The notes below the pieces were generated by a model, which was not told the DNA's origin, searched no databases, and worked only from the letters and a program-made list of their open reading frames with translations. Positions 4,954 to 9,718 of a DNA stretch of 9,718 nt are shown here, one piece after another; positions within the stretch are counted from its first letter, which is position 1; every line of letters starts with the position of its first letter. Source of the DNA: Candidatus Woesearchaeota archaeon CG11_big_fil_rev_8_21_14_0_20_43_8 (GTDB taxonomy: Archaea > Nanobdellota > Nanobdellia > Woesearchaeales > CG08-08-20-14); contig PCVE01000051.1 of assembly GCA_002762705.1 (NCBI GenBank), forward strand, positions 1 to 9,718. Reading direction: 5' to 3'. Made by a program: the position numbers and the translations under genes.

Positions 4954-7900
4954 AGAAGAAGATTGAGAACAGGTTTTCTGGACTCTTTTTGATAGTCATA
5001 TTTATCTTGAGCATCGTGCCTCCTGATGCCATAGGTGCCGAGCCAAACTATTCTGATCCAAAACTCTATGAAGATCCTTCCCAGATAAAAGACTGGTCTA
5101 AGGTCCCGCCGACCATGTACAGCAAGATAACTGACTGGTCAGAAGTCCCTGATGCCGCATACACTCAGATATTATGGAGTGAAGTGCCAACTTCTTCATA
5201 TGACAAGATCAAATGGGAGAAGATACCTGATACTGCATATACGCAGATCAAATGGGACCAGGCAAAACCAGAAGCGTTCGATAAAGTGAAGCAGGGACTT
5301 ATCCCAAAGAACCAAATCCAGCATATCCCGGCAGGCAAAGTCAAACTCTCTGATCTGACAGCCGCAGGTAAACTCACCGGTCTTGTCTCTAAACAATTAT
5401 CCGAAGGAAAGACACCACCACTTATAACAGAGATAAATGACCTGACAATGCTTGACAAGAAGCAGGTGGTCGCTGCGATTAACAAGCTTGCAGGTCTGAC
5501 TTCAAATCCAGATTACACTCTCGGAAAGAACACAAAGATTGAGGTCGGTCCAAATAATGAATATATCCTGAATGCAGGGATAAGCACATGCGCATCAGCA
5601 GCCCAGGTGACAGCAGGTGGAAAGATAGATTCGCAGTGCCTTGATCTGTCCAGCCTAAAAGGGGCTGAGACAGGAGGCGGAAAATTGATCCGCATCAGCG
5701 CTGTCTCGAATGTGAAAGAAGGAGCAGGCTTCATAGTCTGCGGGACAAAGAAGCAGTTCAGCTGTAATGCGGTGAAAGGTGATTTCACAGCAGAGTTCGA
5801 TGAAGAAGGGAATATAATAATAAAGACAAAGCAGGGTCTCACGATAGATGATAAAGGTTCATATAAAAACGGAAAGATCACGCTTGGTGATGGCGATTTC
5901 TTTGTCGACAAGGATGGAAACGTCTGGCTGAATGAAGGCGGCACATTGACTGTCAACGGCTATAAAGTCGAATCACATGAATCAAAAATAAGTGTCGCAT
6001 ATTCATCGAGCGGTCTCACAGTAAAAGGCGCATCAGTCATAACAGGGCCTAGCGATGCGACAAATTTCAAAGCCATGGTCGGAAAAGGCGGCAGCATCTC
6101 ACTCACATTCTCAGACACAAATTCAAAAGAGCTGACAAAGATAACCGGAAACAATGTAGAAGTCGAACTTGGCAACAATAGATATGTCGCGAAAGGCAAG
6201 CTCTCGCTGACTTTCAATGACAAAGCCCAGCCAGTCAGCGTATATATCTCCGGTGTTGGAAGTTTCATGCAGCTTGGATTCACGAAAGGACCGAATGGAG
6301 AATATATCGGTGGAAATATTTGGAAAGGAGATCCAAACGGCGCATTCTTCTATTTCCAGGATAACGATAATGGGGTTTTGGGTGGTCAGGGTAAGAGACT
6401 TGGCAACATGGTTCGTTTAAAGATGATAACGCAGAAAGCACTGATTGCCTGCGGAGACGACAAGAAATGCCAGGATGATGTGCTGAAAAGTGTTGATGGC
6501 AGGCAGCTACTTGTTGATCAAGGTCTTGCAAATGAGATAGCGCAGTGCAAGGACAAAACAAAGGGTTCGTCATGTGTCATAGCCGCAAATGCAAAATTCG
6601 GTCTTGATAAAGATGGTAAACCAACAAAAGACAGGCAGGCTATCATAGAAAAACTATTCCCTGACGAGATTGTCCAAAAAGAATTTGAAGGAAAATTCAA
6701 GTTCAACTATCAAAGCCTTGAGAAAGAGATCGAGTCTGTCAGGAACCATCTTGCAAGCGGAGATATATTGAACCTCGAGAAATCCGGTCAGACTCAGTTC
6801 TCTGTCGCGTTCATAACAAGGATGACAGACAAAGATGGCAAGATCTCCTATGGAGATATGACATCTGTCGGAAAATTCAGCTATGAGGATCCGGATAAAG
6901 GGTTGATCTCGATAAGCGACGGCACTACATCTTTCTTCTATCGTCACGCCGCAGGGAATCAGGCGACATATGTGATCCCTGGTTCAGAGACAAAAGAAGA
7001 CTCAGATGGAAAAGATTTTGCGCGGATAGATTGGAAGACACCGATCATAAGGAAGGTAGGGAACAGTGTCAGGCATGTGGTTGTCGATCCAGATACCGGA
7101 AAGATATATGAAGAAGAATATATAGATGGGAAAAGCACAGGGAAATTCTTCGCTCTCAATTCAAACACTCAAGTGACATTAACCGAAACAGAGAAAGCCA
7201 AGCTAAAAGAGCCGACGCAATCCCTCTCATATAAGATAACAGGCGATAACAAGGTAGGCGATCTTTATATGCCCATCGTGTCTCAAAGCATAACGACAAA
7301 TTCAGTATTGGCTCCAAGTTTGCTAAATGATAAGACTCGAAGGCTATTGAAAGGATTCGAATATGATCCAGGCGCTTTTGCGAAGATGTTCTATGCATCC
7401 GGAACTGCTGGAGCTAACGTGCTAGAGATAAACACCCAGACAAACAATTTCACTCTCGAAGCCTTCAAGGCGATGCCTGGTGACCAGAAGCTTGGGACTG
7501 GCGTCACTATAGTCACAGGAGATGTGCTCCAGGAGAAATATGCGCTTCTTAAAAAGAATCAGGCACTGACAGAGAAGAGCATCAAATTCTTGGTCGAGAA
7601 AAACACAGAAGCGATACAGAAGCAGGTGCAGGCAGACTTCCAGAAGAAACCGCCTTCAGAATGCATGAGCGGAAGCACTGTAGACAATGCCTGCATGCAG
7701 AAGAAAATCGCAGAAGAGACACAGAAACGTCTCGCGGCGTCGCTTGGTTCGCTCGGTATCAAGAAAGAAGGCAACGAATATAAATTCGTCGAAGACGGAG
7801 AGACCATCGCTCTTTCAGAGAAAGTCACTGATCTCATAAGCAAGGACTATACAGAAGCATCCAAATCAGAGGATGTAGGCGACGCATTGAAGACATCGAC

Positions 7901-9718
7901 AGGGGCAGGCAAGAGCTTGATAGAATCCTTCAAGGAAGAGCTTAAGACCGATGCGTTGAAGAAGGATTTCGACAAGATCACGCAAGGAAACATATATTCT
8001 GTCAAGGGCGACCATGACAAGGCGACTACTGAATTCAAGAGCTATGTTGATGATGTCAGGGCACGTAACAAGAATCTCCCCGATGACAAGAAAGAGAGCT
8101 TATCATATGGCCTTGGTCTTGTGAAGGATGAATTTGTCGCGGATGGAGAATTCGACGACGCTGTCAAATACTTGGATGATGAACTGAAAAAAGGGGGTAT
8201 GACATCGAATGACAAGCTCCAGGCAAACCTGATGATCGGGGATGTATATACAAAAGAAGGCACAAAAGACAGCCTTCAGTCGGCAAAGACACATTACCAA
8301 GAGATGTTAAAGACCTATACTTCTGGATCGCAAAAAGCTGCAGTCGAAAATGCGCTCGCTTCCACAGAAAACTCAGATCTCGCAAGGATAGCAAAAGAAC
8401 TGGATCAGAAGATCAAACAGGGCGCGCCACAGACTGAGATAGACCAATTGAAAAAAGAGTTGGCCGCCCAGGATATTTTGGCAAAAGCCGCGATCAATGG
8501 CGCTACTGCTTTGACTGATGCACAAAAAGCTCAACTATGGGGACAATATGCGCAGTCTGTCGCGTTGACAGGAGATCTTGACAAGGTCAAGTCGATACTG
8601 AGCACAAATGTGAAGGATCCAAACGTAAGAGATGCCGCTTTGGCATTGGCATACAAAGCAGCGGCAGAGAAAGCGCTAAACGATGGTGATCCTGACAAGG
8701 CACTTAGCTACATCAAGACCGCGATCGAACTGAACAAGAACACTGAGGCTGAATCAGGACTGTATTCCATCCAGTCGAAAGCATACCAGAAGAAAGGAGA
8801 CGCTTTGAAGTCTGAAGGCAAGCTGCTTGACGCGCAGGATTATTACAAGAATGCATTGACAGCGGCAGAATATGCTGACGAACTTATGTTCGATTCAGCC
8901 GCGAGGAAGAATTTTGATTCTTCTTCTGGTTTTGAGCCGATGAAGTTCCTCGATGATGTGCGTAACTCAGCAAAGACCATGTTCTCTATCGAGAGCTCTC
9001 TCTCAAAAGCCGGAGTCGACAATCTGGAAGATCTGAGGAGCACAGGCAACCAGATATTGTCGACCGGATTCGAGAATGATGTCAGGGATAACCAGATAAG
9101 GAATGAAGTCGGATATGTCAATGAGCAGATAAGCCAGAAACTTAAAGCCATGGTAGAGACGGCGAAGAAGCTCAACAAAGATCAGACATTCACAAATACT
9201 CTGATCAAAGAAGAAGTCACAAGGAACGCCGGCCAGTCTATGGATCTGTACAAGAAGTCATTGACTTTGGATAATTACGACAAGACCGCGGCGGCTGGTT
9301 ATCTACGTGTCGCGCAGACAGAGAACGAGCTTGTGAAAGCGCTTGATATTGTGAAAAACTACAAAGATGCGATAAATGAAGATGATCCATTTGTAAAGAA
9401 ATTACTGGCTTTTGCTGCTCTCGATGAACAGAAGGCTGGTTCAGGGACAAGCCTTCTCACAACAGTCGAGAACCAGCGAAAAGACGGATCGCAGAATAGT
9501 CTGCGACAGGCGACCATCAATGAACTTATCGCGCTAAGAGACGGCCAGACTTATCTCAAAAGTCAATGTGCAGATGCTACATATAAATCAGCAAACGAGG
9601 TCGCATGCATAGCCGCTCTCGCTGGTGATCTGTTCCATGAAAGCAAATGGACGGATGCGAACGGTGTGACGCATGACAGCGATCGTACTACTTTGAATAA
9701 TCTTGTATATCAACGTGA
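4950..9718 (+). CDS. giant secreted multidomain protein with Trp/Pro repeats and TPR-like region (partial, at least 1,589 aa, runs off the right edge)
   Basis: One frame stays open from ATG 4950 to the window end. An in-frame TAA at 4947-4949 rules out an earlier start. A Sec signal peptide is clear: MKKKIENRF, hydrophobic core at about 11-22, probable cut after AIGA (residue 30). Next come five 13-14-residue W-x-x-V/I-P-x3-Y repeats (49-114), beta-rich segments (about 190-480 and 620-750; e.g. GNIIIKTKQGLTIDDKG) and helical parts. TPR-like helix pairs (about 1010-1310) include GDPDKALSYIKTAIELN and EGKLLDAQDYYKNALTAA. Charged coiled-coil-like stretches lie near 870-905 and 1150-1185. The twelve cysteines (214/230, 264/272, 501/507, 533/542, 905/915, 1540/1553) are all closely paired, pointing to disulfides outside the cell. 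I do not recognise the whole family. A role as a surface or adhesion protein acting with the co-encoded anchor protein is inferred. The C-terminus, and any membrane anchor there, is not visible. Confidence 0.9.
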   Translation, partial: MKKKIENRFSGLFLIVIFILSIVPPDAIGAEPNYSDPKLYEDPSQIKDWSKVPPTMYSKITDWSEVPDAAYTQILWSEVPTSSYDKIKWEKIPDTAYTQIKWDQAKPEAFDKVKQGLIPKNQIQHIPAGKVKLSDLTAAGKLTGLVSKQLSEGKTPPLITEINDLTMLDKKQVVAAINKLAGLTSNPDYTLGKNTKIEVGPNNEYILNAGISTCASAAQVTAGGKIDSQCLDLSSLKGAETGGGKLIRISAVSNVKEGAGFIVCGTKKQFSCNAVKGDFTAEFDEEGNIIIKTKQGLTIDDKGSYKNGKITLGDGDFFVDKDGNVWLNEGGTLTVNGYKVESHESKISVAYSSSGLTVKGASVITGPSDATNFKAMVGKGGSISLTFSDTNSKELTKITGNNVEVELGNNRYVAKGKLSLTFNDKAQPVSVYISGVGSFMQLGFTKGPNGEYIGGNIWKGDPNGAFFYFQDNDNGVLGGQGKRLGNMVRLKMITQKALIACGDDKKCQDDVLKSVDGRQLLVDQGLANEIAQCKDKTKGSSCVIAANAKFGLDKDGKPTKDRQAIIEKLFPDEIVQKEFEGKFKFNYQSLEKEIESVRNHLASGDILNLEKSGQTQFSVAFITRMTDKDGKISYGDMTSVGKFSYEDPDKGLISISDGTTSFFYRHAAGNQATYVIPGSETKEDSDGKDFARIDWKTPIIRKVGNSVRHVVVDPDTGKIYEEEYIDGKSTGKFFALNSNTQVTLTETEKAKLKEPTQSLSYKITGDNKVGDLYMPIVSQSITTNSVLAPSLLNDKTRRLLKGFEYDPGAFAKMFYASGTAGANVLEINTQTNNFTLEAFKAMPGDQKLGTGVTIVTGDVLQEKYALLKKNQALTEKSIKFLVEKNTEAIQKQVQADFQKKPPSECMSGSTVDNACMQKKIAEETQKRLAASLGSLGIKKEGNEYKFVEDGETIALSEKVTDLISKDYTEASKSEDVGDALKTSTGAGKSLIESFKEELKTDALKKDFDKITQGNIYSVKGDHDKATTEFKSYVDDVRARNKNLPDDKKESLSYGLGLVKDEFVADGEFDDAVKYLDDELKKGGMTSNDKLQANLMIGDVYTKEGTKDSLQSAKTHYQEMLKTYTSGSQKAAVENALASTENSDLARIAKELDQKIKQGAPQTEIDQLKKELAAQDILAKAAINGATALTDAQKAQLWGQYAQSVALTGDLDKVKSILSTNVKDPNVRDAALALAYKAAAEKALNDGDPDKALSYIKTAIELNKNTEAESGLYSIQSKAYQKKGDALKSEGKLLDAQDYYKNALTAAEYADELMFDSAARKNFDSSSGFEPMKFLDDVRNSAKTMFSIESSLSKAGVDNLEDLRSTGNQILSTGFENDVRDNQIRNEVGYVNEQISQKLKAMVETAKKLNKDQTFTNTLIKEEVTRNAGQSMDLYKKSLTLDNYDKTAAAGYLRVAQTENELVKALDIVKNYKDAINEDDPFVKKLLAFAALDEQKAGSGTSLLTTVENQRKDGSQNSLRQATINELIALRDGQTYLKSQCADATYKSANEVACIAALAGDLFHESKWTDANGVTHDSDRTTLNNLVYQR
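5094..5291 (+). repeat. five tandem 13-14-residue Trp/Pro protein repeats within the giant gene
   Basis: Tryptophans at residues 49, 63, 76, 89 and 102 are spaced 14, 13, 13 and 13 apart. The units are WSKVPPTMYSKIT, WSEVPDAAYTQIL, WSEVPTSSYDKIK, WEKIPDTAYTQIK and WDQAKPEAFDKVK. Consensus: W-[SE]-[KE]-[VI]-P-x-x-x-Y-x-[KQ]-I-[KL]. The last unit is diverged. Codons differ between copies, so the repeat is maintained at protein level and is not a fresh DNA duplication. Confidence 0.8.

Noticed and set aside
5094..5291. The Trp repeats as a WW domain or a cell-wall choline-binding repeat
   Set aside because: The 13-residue period and W-x-x-V-P spacing fit neither family; choline-binding repeats are about 20 residues with Gly/Tyr patterns.
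6217..6420. A 67-codon + strand frame inside the giant gene
   Set aside because: Out of frame with the giant gene, has no ribosome site, and the giant frame is continuous on both sides.
5165..9450. Many - strand open frames (up to 147 codons at 5513-5956) across the right half
   Set aside because: The + strand holds one continuous frame with signal peptide, tandem repeats, paired cysteines and TPR-like segments; the antisense frames are Ser/Phe/Leu-rich by-products of its codon use.
1..9718. CRISPR array, insertion sequence, tRNA, rRNA or replication origin
   Set aside because: No spaced direct repeats of CRISPR size, no transposase-like frame or terminal inverted repeats, and no tRNA cloverleaf or rRNA-like stretch were seen; the only long non-coding stretches are the two short divergent promoter regions.

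Overview
The window looks like chromosomal DNA from an archaeon, most likely a DPANN-type lineage (Woesearchaeota/Pacearchaeota-like). This rests on three things. TATA boxes of the TTTATAAA/TTTATATA type sit about 25-30 bases before start codons, some with room for almost no leader. A tiny DUF5679-type zinc ribbon, common in archaea, is present. A protein beginning with the KGQIAIF signal, followed by a 'C...A.EA..LLG.QGGYI' block, is of a kind I associate with these small-genome archaea. The taxonomic call is an inference; no rRNA or tRNA gene is present to settle it.

Layout. Positions 2-190 hold the 3' end of an unrecognised gene on the + strand. It converges on a 48-residue zinc ribbon on the - strand (204-350). 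A divergent promoter region (351-501) separates that gene from mutS (502-3027, +), a complete MutS1 mismatch-recognition ATPase. mutS converges on a six-span membrane protein of unknown function (3050-3805, -); the 22-base gap and the membrane gene's stop codon are covered by a short palindrome that could act as a terminator. A second divergent promoter region (3806-3945) has two back-to-back TATA boxes. It drives the membrane protein leftward and a two-gene surface operon rightward.

The operon is the most interesting part. Its first gene (3946-4953) encodes a 335-residue protein with an N-terminal class III (prepilin-like) signal/anchor and a C-terminal cadherin/Ig-like beta domain. Its stop codon overlaps by ATGA the start of a giant gene (4950 to beyond the window end, at least 1,589 codons). 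The giant protein has a Sec signal peptide, five tandem 13-14-residue Trp/Pro repeats, beta-rich domains, a long helical part with TPR-like repeats, and twelve cysteines that all fall into closely spaced pairs. Together these suggest a translationally coupled, disulfide-stabilised cell-surface complex. Its function is not evident from sequence. The 5' leader of the operon carries a strong Shine-Dalgarno sequence placed too far from the start codon unless an intervening 7-bp hairpin folds and brings the two together.

The genes do not form one pathway: mutS (DNA repair) and the zinc ribbon are housekeeping or information genes, while the right half is devoted to the cell envelope. No mobile element, CRISPR array, tRNA or rRNA was seen.
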